Assembly: GCA_004193285.1 (NCBI GenBank)
Contig: SECP01000068.1
Coordinates: forward strand, 1 to 36,870
DNA: 36,870 bases
From: Myxococcales bacterium
GTDB taxonomy: Bacteria; Myxococcota_A; Polyangia; Polyangiales; Polyangiaceae
Direction: 5' to 3'
Positions within the stretch are counted from its first letter, which is position 1; each line of letters opens with the position of its first letter. Both the position numbers and the translations under genes were made by a program. This document shows positions 14,602 through 22,397 of the stretch, piece after piece. The notes below the pieces were generated by a model, which saw only the letters and a program-made list of their open reading frames with translations, did no database searches and was not told the origin of the DNA.

Positions 14602-16098
14602 ATGAATTCTCGTTTGCGACGCGTCATCCTCGGCGTCCGAGCGATGGCGGTCGCGGTGTCACTCTTCGGCGTTGCTGCCTGCGGTGGCGCGGAGCTCGAG
14701 GAAGAGCGCCCCTGGACTGCGACGTGGGTCGATTGCGCGTGGTCGGCTGATGCCGAGGTGCAGCAGCCGGCCGAATGCGCCGAGGTCCAGGTGCCGTTGA
14801 ATCATGACGACCCCGCGGCGGGAGAATTCACGTTGCGGGTCAAGCGCCGGCCCGCCGTAGGCACCGCGCGCGCGCAGCTCTGGCTGCTGGCGGGTGGGCC
14901 CGGCGACGCCGCGACGGAGCAGATGGCATCCCTGCTGGGCGGCATCGAGGTAGAGCGCACCGATATCGACATTTATGCGGTGGATCATCGAGGAACGGGC
15001 GGCTCCGGCAAGCTGGTCTGCGATTCGCAAGACCTGAAGCTCTGCGCCGAGGAGCTTTCCGGCACCGCAAACAACGCCCTACCCTTCATCACCACCACTC
15101 AAAGCGCGCGCGATATTCAATGGCTCATCCAGCGGTTGGGCCAGGACAAGCAGGTGTTCATCTACGGCGGCTCGTACGGCACCTATTTGGCTCAGCGCTA
15201 CCTGCAGGTGGATGCCGCCCGCCCAAGCGGTGTCATTTTGGAAGGGGTCGCGACGGCAGAGCGGCCCATCGCTCACTACGACGCTGCCATGAACGCCAAA
15301 GGCAAGGCGCTGCTGGACCGGTGTGGCCGGGACCCTGCGTGCAGCTCTCACTTCGGGTCGGCAGATCCGTGGGGCGTCGCCGTCGAAACCGTGCAGGCCC
15401 TGGAGGATGGGCATTGCCCAGAGCTCGGGATGACTGGTGACGACCTGCGCGCAACGCTCGGGTCACTCGACATCATCACTCAGTTTTTGCCGCTGATTCC
15501 GCCGCTCATCGCCCAGATCCACCGCTGCGCGCCGGCGGACGTCGAGCGCGTCCAGCACTTCATGGCCGTTCATGCCGCGGTCGACGCGGAAAGCCAAGGG
15601 AGCTCGGCCATCCTTGGCGCGCACATCGCCGTTTCGGAGCTGGCCGCAATGGACGCAGACGCTAGCGAGCTCGAGACAGCGCGCAGGAGCCACGTGTTCA
15701 GCTCAGGTATCGAGCTCACGATGGCTTCTATCGCGGGCGAATGGCCTAGCTACGTACCGGACGAGCACGTAGGAAAGTGGTCTAGCTACCAGGGCCCCAT
15801 GCTGATGCTGCAGGGCGCGATAGATCCGGCTTCTCCCGTCGAAAACGCGCAACGAGTGAGCGAACACTACAGCGCGCCGCATCAGACGTTGGTGATCTTC
15901 CCGGATGCATCGCATACCGTGAATGGCGCCACCCCCACCCGGAGCGGGGGCGACTGCGCGAAGCAGCTGTACTTGAGCTTCTTGCGCAACCCGCAGCGCA
16001 CGCCCGACGTCGGCTGCATGGACGAGCTGTTGCCGCTCAACTTCGAAGAAAGCGAGCTTTCGTCGGTGTTCTTCGACACCGCTCAACTATGGCCGTGA
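14602..16098 (+). CDS. TAP-like alpha/beta-hydrolase (S33 peptidase family) lipoprotein
   Basis: 498 residues. The signal peptide ends GVAAC. Nucleophile elbow GGSYGTYLAQRYL with Ser191; acid Asp408 in GAIDPASPVENA; His438 in DASHTVN; oxyanion region LLAGGPGD; C-terminal TAP-like block CAKQLYLSFLRNP. This is the architecture of secreted tripeptidyl/prolyl aminopeptidase-like hydrolases of actinobacteria and myxobacteria. The ATG at 14602 directly follows AAGGGAAAG and begins the signal peptide; an earlier in-frame start adds eight residues and lies within the site. It probably trims peptides at the surface. A sigma-54 promoter and dyad lie upstream, implying activation by an enhancer-binding protein. 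Confidence 0.85.
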   Translation: MNSRLRRVILGVRAMAVAVSLFGVAACGGAELEEERPWTATWVDCAWSADAEVQQPAECAEVQVPLNHDDPAAGEFTLRVKRRPAVGTARAQLWLLAGGPGDAATEQMASLLGGIEVERTDIDIYAVDHRGTGGSGKLVCDSQDLKLCAEELSGTANNALPFITTTQSARDIQWLIQRLGQDKQVFIYGGSYGTYLAQRYLQVDAARPSGVILEGVATAERPIAHYDAAMNAKGKALLDRCGRDPACSSHFGSADPWGVAVETVQALEDGHCPELGMTGDDLRATLGSLDIITQFLPLIPPLIAQIHRCAPADVERVQHFMAVHAAVDAESQGSSAILGAHIAVSELAAMDADASELETARRSHVFSSGIELTMASIAGEWPSYVPDEHVGKWSSYQGPMLMLQGAIDPASPVENAQRVSEHYSAPHQTLVIFPDASHTVNGATPTRSGGDCAKQLYLSFLRNPQRTPDVGCMDELLPLNFEESELSSVFFDTAQLWP

Positions 16099-16126
16099 CC
16101 GCCCATTGACGCGGCGCGGCTGGTTG

Positions 16127-16306
16127 TCAGACCACGAGACGCTTGACCAAGCCCGCGATGAAAGGGGCGAGCGCCAGATCGCCGAGCACGTCGGGCAGGG
16201 TGATGCGGTCGAAGACGAGGCCGTTCAGCGCGAGGTACAGCCCGGTGATGGCGAGCGCGTCACCGGGGAGCCCCGCCTCTGCCTGGAAAGCCGTGCTGGT
16301 GCCGTA
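16127..16306 (-). pseudogene. C-terminal remnant, probably of a TetR-type regulator
   Basis: A 59-codon frame with no start codon at its left boundary reads FQAEAGLPGDALAITGLYLA, then LNGLVFDRITLPDVLGD and FIAGLVKRLVV before TGA. The pattern resembles the last two helices of TetR/AcrR family regulators; the helix-turn-helix part is missing, cut off by the 3' end of the SET-domain gene. Family assignment is tentative. Confidence 0.4.
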
Positions 16307-16338
16307 TCACGCTGTTTCAGACGGAGCTCCGCGCTGCG

Positions 16339-16986
16339 TTACGCGCGGCTTGCGGCGAGCTGCGCGCGGAGCTGGCCGAGGCGGCTCGCGATGACGTCGA
16401 GGACTTGCTCTTGCTGGATGTCGACGAGGTAGTCGGCGTAGTCCTGAAAGCGCGCGCGGAAGGCGTGGCCGAGGGCGGTGTCGTCTTCGCAGTGGCGGGC
16501 GTCGTCGTCGGTGAGGTCGAAGTTGATGTAGCCGCGGCAGCGGGGGCTGGCGCAGCGCCACGGATCGCGCTCGGGGTCGTTGAAGGTGACCCAGCCGTAG
16601 AAGATCGTGACTTCCTCACCGGGGTGGATGGGGCGTAGGCATCGAATCTGGCCTTCGCCATCCGAGTAGATGGCGGCGTTGGGGCGGCAGCTGTGATTGC
16701 AGAGCCAGCCGCCGGGGACGCTCGTGTCCGGGACGATGACCCAGGCCGATTCGGAGACCAACGTGAGCTTCGTTTCCGCGGCGGCGTCGGCCTCGGCGCT
16801 GCCCAGCTCGAGCCGGCGCTGCGCGGGGGCGTAGGGAACGACGACGTCGCCGGGCTCGAAGCGGCGCCGCGCGAACACGCCGCGGCCCTCGATCGCGCTG
16901 TCTTTGAAGAGCACCGGCGCGAGGCTGAAACGGGGCTGAGAGCGAGCCTTCGGCATCCAGCCGCTCACGGTAGACCTGGTCCGCAC
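16339..16986 (-). CDS. SET-domain protein (putative lysine methyltransferase)
   Basis: 215 residues from GTG 16986, or about 205 from ATG 16956; GGAGG lies immediately before the GTG, so the start is uncertain. SET motifs are all present: GRGVFARRRFEPGDVV near the N-terminus, WLCNHSCRPNA (pseudoknot), GEEVTIFYGW, and a Cys-containing post-SET part CASPRCRGYI. The C-terminal 60 residues are helical and charged. Bacterial SET proteins transfer methyl from S-adenosylmethionine to lysine; the target is unknown. The gene diverges from the neighbouring ATPase gene across a 79-nt CCGG-rich gap. A cytoplasmic location is inferred as no signal is seen. Confidence 0.85.
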   Translation of the reverse strand: MRTRSTVSGWMPKARSQPRFSLAPVLFKDSAIEGRGVFARRRFEPGDVVVPYAPAQRRLELGSAEADAAAETKLTLVSESAWVIVPDTSVPGGWLCNHSCRPNAAIYSDGEGQIRCLRPIHPGEEVTIFYGWVTFNDPERDPWRCASPRCRGYINFDLTDDDARHCEDDTALGHAFRARFQDYADYLVDIQQEQVLDVIASRLGQLRAQLAASRA

Positions 16987-17015
16987 CTCCAGCCAAGCTC
17001 GGAGGCCGGCAGAAG

Positions 17016-17057
17016 GCCGGACCGTGGCCGCCGGTTGCCGGACGGGCTAAGCCGGAC
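17016..17057. repeat. Three GCCGGAC copies between the SET and ATPase genes
   Basis: GCCGGAC occurs at 17016-17022, 17037-17043 and 17051-17057 in a gap rich in CCGG. This could be a shared operator, or only GC-rich composition. Confidence 0.25.
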
Positions 17058-17065
17058 GAAACCGG

Positions 17066-17959
17066 ATGAGCCGACGTCGACGAGCAGAGGTGGAGCGCCG
17101 GCTCGAGCCGTTCGTGAGCTGGGTGGAGCTGGACGCAGCACGGGCGGAGGCGGCGCAGGCGGAGACAGGCGACGCGTTTCCGTTCACGCTGCCGTGCGTA
17201 GCGGCCCTGGGGCAGCGGCTGGCGCTGGATCCGTTCGTGACGTTCTTCGTGGGTGAGAACGGGTCCGGCAAGTCTACGTTGATGGAGGGGGTCGCGGTCG
17301 CGCTCGGCTACAACGCGGAGGGCGGCACGCGTAATTTCCGGTTCGTCACGCGTTCTTCGGAGTCTTCGCTCGGCAAATGCCTGCGCGTCGCGCGGAGCCA
17401 CCGGCGCCCGCGCACCGGCTACTTCCTCCGGGCGGAGAGCTTCTTCAACGCGGCTAGCTACATCGAGGAGCTGGATCGAGAGCCGGCGTTCGCGCCGCCC
17501 ATCATCGATTCCTACGGCGGCCGGTCGCTGCACGAACAGTCGCACGGCGAGTCCTTCATGGCGCTGGTTCGGAACCGCTTCGAAGTGTCTGGCATGTATT
17601 TGTTGGACGAGCCGGAGAGCGCGCTCTCCCCCACGCGGCAGCTCGAGCTGCTGCGCGAGATCCGCCGGCATTGCCTGCACGGCTCGCAGTTCATCATCGC
17701 CACCCATTCGCCGCTCCTGCTCGCCTACCCAGGGGCGTGCATCTACCAGCTGTCCTCGCAAGGCATCCAGAAGACCAGCTACGAGGAAACGGAGCACTAC
17801 CGCGTCACCCGCAGCTTCTTGGAGCGCCCGCGTGAGAGCCTTTCGGAGCTTTTCGCCGGGCTCGAGGGAGGCACGCCGGGTGAAGCGTCGTCCACGGAGC
17901 TGGACCGGGCGCTCGCGACGCTGCGCGCGCTCGCGGACGCAGGCGAACGCAAAGGGTAG
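17066..17959 (+). CDS. ABC/AAA_21-type ATPase (COG3910-like)
   Basis: 297 residues with Walker A GENGSGKST (63-71), Walker B YLLDEPESALSP (Asp181, Glu182), and the switch histidine in FIIATHSPLLLAYP. There are no membrane segments. The compact size and the DEPESALSP...QLELLREI pattern fit the predicted-ATPase family related to the ATPase part of OLD/RecF-like proteins. A role in DNA or nucleotide-linked processes is possible but not shown; no nuclease domain is present. The ATG at 17066 lies after the CCGG-rich spacer shared with the SET gene. Confidence 0.85.
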   Translation: MSRRRRAEVERRLEPFVSWVELDAARAEAAQAETGDAFPFTLPCVAALGQRLALDPFVTFFVGENGSGKSTLMEGVAVALGYNAEGGTRNFRFVTRSSESSLGKCLRVARSHRRPRTGYFLRAESFFNAASYIEELDREPAFAPPIIDSYGGRSLHEQSHGESFMALVRNRFEVSGMYLLDEPESALSPTRQLELLREIRRHCLHGSQFIIATHSPLLLAYPGACIYQLSSQGIQKTSYEETEHYRVTRSFLERPRESLSELFAGLEGGTPGEASSTELDRALATLRALADAGERKG

Positions 17960-17961
17960 CG

Positions 17962-17984
17962 GCCGTTCGCGCAGCGGAAACGGC
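17962..17984 (+). terminator. Hairpin directly after the ATPase stop
   Basis: GCCGTT and AACGGC pair over an 11-nt loop, starting 2 nt after the stop codon; no T-tract. Confidence 0.3.
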
Positions 17985-18076
17985 GCACGCGCGGAGCTCG
18001 CAGCGATGCCGCCCGATGGCACCGAGCGCCGCCCCAGCAGCATCTGCAATTCGGGCTGCGTCTTGGCAGCCCTCGA

Positions 18077-18098
18077 GCGGAGCCCGGCCTGGCTCCGC
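18077..18098. terminator. 8-bp GC-rich hairpin at a convergent junction
   Basis: GCGGAGCC and GGCTCCGC form a perfect stem around CGGCCT, 29 nt before the stop of the leftward SnoaL-like gene, in the gap between two convergent genes. It probably ends transcription from one or both sides; no T-tract. Confidence 0.45.
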
Positions 18099-18127
18099 GC
18101 GCGGCCGGGCAGTGCGTGACTCGCGCC

Positions 18128-18496
18128 TCAGCCGGCGGTGTAGAAGAACTCCTCGCGGGTGATCTTGCCGTTCTCGACCGTGAACAGGCCTACCTCTTCC
18201 ATCGAGTTGCGGCGGCCGCTGGGCTTGTGAGTCACCTCGAACCGAAAGATGACCGCGAAACGTTGATCGTTGGGGAACGGTCCCACGACCTCGGCCCGGT
18301 GCACCTCGTTGTCGCGCGCCCAGGCGCGGCTCTTTTCATGCAAAGCGGCCAGACCGCGCGCGGTGCGCTCCACGCCGGGGGGCGCCCACGCCTCCACGCT
18401 GACCGCGTCCTCCGCGAATAGCTCTTGAAGGCACTGTTCGAACTTTGCCTCTTTGCAGAGCGCCACGTACTTGTTTCCGAGCTCCAGCGTATTCAT
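18128..18496 (-). CDS. SnoaL-like / NTF2-fold protein
   Basis: 122 residues starting MNTLELGNKYVALCKEAKFE, then LFAEDAVSVEAW, GLAALHEKSRAWA, and the strands FAVIFRFEVTHKPSG, EVGLFTVENGKITREEFFYT. This is the short cone-shaped NTF2 fold (SnoaL-like). Length is typical. Catalytic function cannot be assigned; members may be isomerases, hydrolases or non-enzymatic. Purine-rich GGAAGGA precedes the ATG by about 11 nt. It is divergent from the esterase pair. Confidence 0.8.
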   Translation of the reverse strand: MNTLELGNKYVALCKEAKFEQCLQELFAEDAVSVEAWAPPGVERTARGLAALHEKSRAWARDNEVHRAEVVGPFPNDQRFAVIFRFEVTHKPSGRRNSMEEVGLFTVENGKITREEFFYTAG

Positions 18497-18802
18497 GTTT
18501 TTGCGATCCTTCCGTGGCCATTCATAGGGGAGCGCGCTCCTAAGCAGCAGGGTGCAAACGAGGAGCCGGTCGTCATCGCTGACAGCTGGGTGTCAGGATC
18601 TCGGAGCGACCCTGGCGCCGGAGCTCCGCCGCTGGCCCTTGCCAGCTCGACCGGGCGAGACGCGGAATTTGGTAAAAACCGCGCGCGGCCGGCGCCACCG
18701 AGGCGATACCCTTCCGGCCGCATCGAAAATTGAAAGCCTTTCAGCGCTAGCTCGCACCCGTTGAAGAGCGCCGCCTCATTGGCGCGCGGGAACGAGCTCA
18801 AG
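18497..18802. other. Divergent intergenic region before the esterase pair
   Basis: 306 nt between the SnoaL-like gene and the first esterase gene. No gene, clear promoter or repeat is recognised. Confidence 0.4.
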
Positions 18803-19930
18803 ATGCGCACCTTCGTCATTGCTGTCATGGCCACGCTTTCGATCACGGGAGTCGCTTGCTCTTCGAGCTCGGATCCTCCCGTCCAAGGAAGTAGCGGCGG
18901 CTCTGCCGGGCAGGTTGGCGCCGCGGGCAGCGGCAGTGGTGGCAGCGCTCCCCTGGGCACCGGAGGCTCGGCCGCGGGGGGCTCGGCTTCGACTGCAGGC
19001 AGTGGAATGACGCTCGGAGGCGCGGGCTCCAGCGCCGCCGCAGGAGCCGCGGGCAACGGCGGCGGCGGTAGCGGGGCGGTCGCAGGCGGCGGAGCAGGGC
19101 TGGGCGGAGCAGGCGGAGCAGGCGGAGCAGGCGGAGGCTCGGCCGGGATGGGGAGCGCGACCTCGAGTGGATGCGGAGATGCGTACACGCTCAAAAACGG
19201 TAGCAACGACATCATGTTTGGCGGCGCCACCCGCAAGTACATCCTACGGGTGCCGGAGAGTTACGATCCCAAGAAGCCGTACCGACTCGTGTTTGCGTTC
19301 GCCGAATCCGGAGCCTCCGCCATGTCCGTCGCGAGCCGGAGCTACTTCACTCTCGCGACTCTGGACAGTACGAGTACGATCTTCGTCGCGCCCGATGCCG
19401 CCAATGGGGCTGGCTCCTGGAGCAAGTCGGACGTGGAGTTGACCGACGCGATCTTGAAAGAGCTCGAGGCGGACCTTTGCATCGATAAGAGCCGGATCTT
19501 CGCGACCGGCTTCAGCTTTGGCGGAGCCATGAGCTTGGCGTTGGCGTGTACGCGCGCGGACGTGTTCCGCGGCGTCGCGTTCTTTTCGGGGGCGGACCTG
19601 ACGGGCTCTTGCACGGGACCGCTGACGAAGCCGATCGCCTACTACGCGTCGCAGGCGAGCGGCGATAGCAGCGGGCCGCCCATGCCGACGAGCGGCCGCG
19701 TCAAACAGGCCGAGTTTGCCGCGCTAAACGGCTGCACGGCGGAGCCGAACGCCACGACCTTTCCGGCCGCAGGGCAGCCGCACACCTGCACCGAGTACAA
19801 GGGCTGCTCCGCCGGCCACCCCACCAAGTACTGCGTGTTCGACGGTCCCCACGGGTGGGAGCCGAAGGACCCCGGTCAATCGATGAGCTGGAACGCGAGC
19901 GAGGCTTGGAAGTTCATCACGCAATTCTGA
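18803..19930 (+). CDS. CE1/PHB-depolymerase-like esterase lipoprotein 1
   Basis: 375 residues. The signal peptide ends ITGVAC, followed by a very long Gly/Ser/Ala linker (to about residue 125) that includes three exact 9-nt repeats. The alpha/beta-hydrolase part has SGCGDAYTL..., RKYILRVPESYDPKKPYRLV, nucleophile TGFSFGGAMS (Ser238) and His350 in DGPHGWEP. The family covers feruloyl/acetylxylan esterases and extracellular PHB depolymerases. It differs from its tandem paralogue where the HGLDD acid-loop stands: here SQASGD, with the His-Gly lost, so activity may be altered. The start is set by the signal peptide. It probably acts on polymers at the cell surface. Confidence 0.8.
   Translation: MRTFVIAVMATLSITGVACSSSSDPPVQGSSGGSAGQVGAAGSGSGGSAPLGTGGSAAGGSASTAGSGMTLGGAGSSAAAGAAGNGGGGSGAVAGGGAGLGGAGGAGGAGGGSAGMGSATSSGCGDAYTLKNGSNDIMFGGATRKYILRVPESYDPKKPYRLVFAFAESGASAMSVASRSYFTLATLDSTSTIFVAPDAANGAGSWSKSDVELTDAILKELEADLCIDKSRIFATGFSFGGAMSLALACTRADVFRGVAFFSGADLTGSCTGPLTKPIAYYASQASGDSSGPPMPTSGRVKQAEFAALNGCTAEPNATTFPAAGQPHTCTEYKGCSAGHPTKYCVFDGPHGWEPKDPGQSMSWNASEAWKFITQF
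19106..19132 (+). repeat. Tandem 9-nt repeat in a linker
   Basis: GGAGCAGGC is repeated three times in the Gly/Ala-rich linker of the first esterase. Linker length probably varies between strains by slippage. Confidence 0.6.
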
Positions 19931-19939
19931 TGATGCGTA

Positions 19940-19957
19940 CGGAGTGCAAAAACTCCG
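19940..19957 (+). terminator. Hairpin after esterase 1
   Basis: CGGAGT and ACTCCG pair around GCAAAA, 10 nt after the stop codon; a short TTTT follows about 10 nt later. The spacer to the second esterase (19931-20208) otherwise shows nothing recognisable. Confidence 0.35.
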
Positions 19958-20208
19958 GTGCGTGGATTTTACACGAGCGCTATTGAAGAGACGCTCGGCT
20001 CCAAGCTACGAGTCGTGATCTCCCTGAAATACGCCACGAGCGCGGCGATCAAGCTACACGCCGCGCGCAGTTCTTCAACGCAGCTGCTACGCGCGCTCTC
20101 GACTCGGACAGCGGCTCACTGGACCAGCTTTGGATTACGAGCTAGCCACGTGAGCAAGTACACAGGCGCTCTCTGGCTCCGACCAGACGCCTCCATGGAG
20201 CTCGTCGT

Positions 20209-21402
20209 ATGAGAAGCAAACTCGTCCTCGCTGGGTTGTTGTCAGTCGTTGCTTGTAGCTCGGGCTCCGCGGAGGATCCGGCGCCGGGCGGCGGTGGAAG
20301 CAGCGCCGCGGGGCAGGCACCCACCGCAGGCACGGGCGGCAGCGCGCCCATGGGCGGCACCTCGGCCGCGGGGAGCTCGGCCGTCGGCGGTAGCGCTCCG
20401 AGCGGAGGCGCCGGCGGCGCGGGCGGTTCTTCCTCGACTGCGGGCACGGGCGCGGGTGGCGCAGCAGGTGGCGGCACCGCGGGCGCAGGTGGTGCGGCAA
20501 CCGGAGGCAGCGGAGGCAGCGCCGGAAGCGGCGGCATGGCCGGAGCTGGCGGCAGCGCTGGCGGCGGAGCGGGCGCGATGAAGAGCGCCGGCTGCGACAA
20601 GCCGCGCAAGCTCATGGACGGAAACCAGACCCTCTCGAGCGGCGGCCAGAACCGGCAGTGGCACGTGAAGGCACCGGCGATGTACGACCAGACTCATCCG
20701 TACCGGGTGATCTTCATGTACCACTGGAACTACGGTTCCATTAACTCGATCGTCAACCCGCCCGACGCGGACAAGAACACGGATCGGCCCTACTACGGCA
20801 TCGAAGACCTCTCGGGGAACTCGACGATCTTCGTCGTTCCGCAAGGGCTGGAGAATGGCTGGGCAAACACCGGCGGGCGCGACTCCACGTTCACGGACGC
20901 GATGCTCACCGCGGTGACGGACGGCCTGTGCGTGGACACGACCCGCATCTTTACGACCGGCTTCAGCTACGGCGGCGCCATGTCGATGAAGCTCGCGTGC
21001 AGCAAGCCCGACAAGTTTCGCGCCGCCATCGTTTACGACACCGGCACGTTCTTGAGCGGCTTCAATCAGTCCGAGTGCACGAAGCCCATCGCCTTCTTCG
21101 AGTCGCACGGGCTGGACGACAAGACCTTCGACTACAACGAAGGGCTCAAGGTGCTCGGCATCTTCACCGACCTCAACAGCTGCACGGACCAAACGCCGCC
21201 CCTGCCGGCCGATAGCGCCCACGGCTGCGTGTCGTTCCAAGGTTGCTCGGCGGGTCACCCCGTGCGCTTCTGCAACTTCGGCAAAGGCCAGAACAACCCG
21301 AAGCAAGGCGGCCCGGGAGGCCACTACCCGTCGCCGAAAGACCCGGGCCAGACCACGAGCTGGGTGCCTGCCGAAGCTTGGAAGTTCATCGAGCAGTTCT
21401 GA
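20209..21402 (+). CDS. CE1/PHB-depolymerase-like esterase lipoprotein 2
   Basis: 397 residues. Lipobox LLSVVAC, Gly/Ser/Ala-rich linker to about residue 124, then the hydrolase domain: WHVKAPAMYDQTHPYRVIFM, STIFVVPQGLENGW, nucleophile TGFSYGGAMS (Ser253), acid loop SHGLDD, and His372 in GGHYPSP. C-terminal WVPAEAWKFIEQF matches the end of the first copy. GGAGCTCGTCGT precedes the ATG. The two genes are a tandem duplication that has diverged; this copy keeps the full triad. Likely a carbohydrate esterase or polyester depolymerase on the cell surface, beside a GH12 gene. Confidence 0.85.
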   Translation: MRSKLVLAGLLSVVACSSGSAEDPAPGGGGSSAAGQAPTAGTGGSAPMGGTSAAGSSAVGGSAPSGGAGGAGGSSSTAGTGAGGAAGGGTAGAGGAATGGSGGSAGSGGMAGAGGSAGGGAGAMKSAGCDKPRKLMDGNQTLSSGGQNRQWHVKAPAMYDQTHPYRVIFMYHWNYGSINSIVNPPDADKNTDRPYYGIEDLSGNSTIFVVPQGLENGWANTGGRDSTFTDAMLTAVTDGLCVDTTRIFTTGFSYGGAMSMKLACSKPDKFRAAIVYDTGTFLSGFNQSECTKPIAFFESHGLDDKTFDYNEGLKVLGIFTDLNSCTDQTPPLPADSAHGCVSFQGCSAGHPVRFCNFGKGQNNPKQGGPGGHYPSPKDPGQTTSWVPAEAWKFIEQF

Positions 21403-21524
21403 GCCGCTGCGAGCGCCACGGGCGGCTAGGCAAGAGGCTTACCGAACCGCACCGCGGGCGATTCGTGCTGGTAAGTGGCTGATTCGTGCGCTGAGCGGCG
21501 CGGGCAAAGTAGTACGGTCCGCGC

Positions 21525-22370
21525 GTGCTCACCTCTCGCGCGTCTTGGATTCTGCTCCTTGTCTCGGTCGGTTCACTCGCGCTCGGCGGCTGCCGCCTGC
21601 GGCGCGATGCGCACAACGCGCCCGGCAAGTACCAAGAGGGCGTCAGCGCGCAGTGCAACAATGGGTACGCGGTAGCGGACGGGCCTTATCGGTACGAGAA
21701 CAATCAATGGGGTAGCGGTAAGGCGCAAGGGCCCTTCGAGCAATGCTTGCTGAAGCGCGAGGTCAACGGCAAGCAGGAGCGAGGGTGGACCTGGAGCTTC
21801 CCGGGTACGGACTCCACCGTCTTTTCGTATCCGGAGATCATCTTCGGTTGGAAGCCGTGGACGGGCGGCAGGACGACTCATCCGTCCTTGCCGACGCGCG
21901 TGGGGGACTTTGCCAAGCTCACCCTCGTTTACGAAGTAGAGAGCCAGATCACCGGGAGCTACAACCTCGCGCCGGAGGTGTGGGTCACGAATCGGCGCAT
22001 CCAAAATGGGGAGGCCGCGCCCAAGTCGATCACGGCAGAGGTGATGTTCTGGGTGGATAGTGGCGGGATTGCCCAGCCGGGTGGTGCGCTCGTCGCGAGC
22101 CCGGTGGTGGGCGGCGAAACCTATGAGCTTTGGGTGCAGAACGGGGCCAACGGTAGCGGCGCTTCAGAGGCGAGCTGGCGCCTGATCTCGTTCAAATGGC
22201 AAAAGCCCATGCTCAAGGGCACCATCGACATACCCGCGTTCATGCGCGTGCTGGTCGACCAGGGCCTCGTGGACCCCGCGCACTACATCTCGACCGTTGA
22301 GTTCGGCAACGAGGTGACGGGCGGGACCGGGACGACCTGGGTCAAGCACTTCGAAGTGCAGACCCAGTAG
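21525..22370 (+). CDS. GH12 family glucanase lipoprotein
   Basis: 281 residues. GTG start, signal peptide ending LALGGC. Motifs of glycoside hydrolase family 12: YRYENNQWGSG, SYPEIIFGWKPW, the nucleophile region AEVMFWVDSGG (Glu172) and the acid/base region VEFGNEVTGGTGTTW (Glu263), with a spacing of 91 residues close to that in fungal Cel12. Family enzymes cut beta-1,4-glucan or xyloglucan with retention. Anchoring by the lipobox would keep it on the surface. It lies between the esterases and a convergent metalloprotease gene, suggesting polysaccharide use. Confidence 0.88.
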   Translation: MLTSRASWILLLVSVGSLALGGCRLRRDAHNAPGKYQEGVSAQCNNGYAVADGPYRYENNQWGSGKAQGPFEQCLLKREVNGKQERGWTWSFPGTDSTVFSYPEIIFGWKPWTGGRTTHPSLPTRVGDFAKLTLVYEVESQITGSYNLAPEVWVTNRRIQNGEAAPKSITAEVMFWVDSGGIAQPGGALVASPVVGGETYELWVQNGANGSGASEASWRLISFKWQKPMLKGTIDIPAFMRVLVDQGLVDPAHYISTVEFGNEVTGGTGTTWVKHFEVQTQ

Positions 22371-22397
22371 CCGACGGCGCCCCGCCCCTCTCGCCGC

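Noticed and set aside
16616..18049. 477-codon minus-strand frame across the SET and ATPase genes
   Set aside because: Overlaps two clear genes; the product is Arg/Pro/Ala-rich with no family signal.
19958..20212. 84-codon plus-strand frame between the two esterase genes
   Set aside because: No signal, no family resemblance, and overlaps the start region of esterase 2; composition is not coding-like.
20281..20580. Repetitive GGC/GCG-rich stretch that resembles a repeat array
   Set aside because: It encodes the Gly/Ser/Ala linker of esterase 2; there are no regular spacers or conserved repeat units as in CRISPR. The same holds for the linkers near 18890-19160, 29040-29290 and 33985-34200.
20242..21324. 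Long open frame on the minus strand opposite esterase 2
   Set aside because: It mirrors the GC-rich linker and hydrolase gene on the other strand; the translation is Arg/Ala-rich without motifs, whereas the plus frame has a lipobox and full hydrolase signatures.
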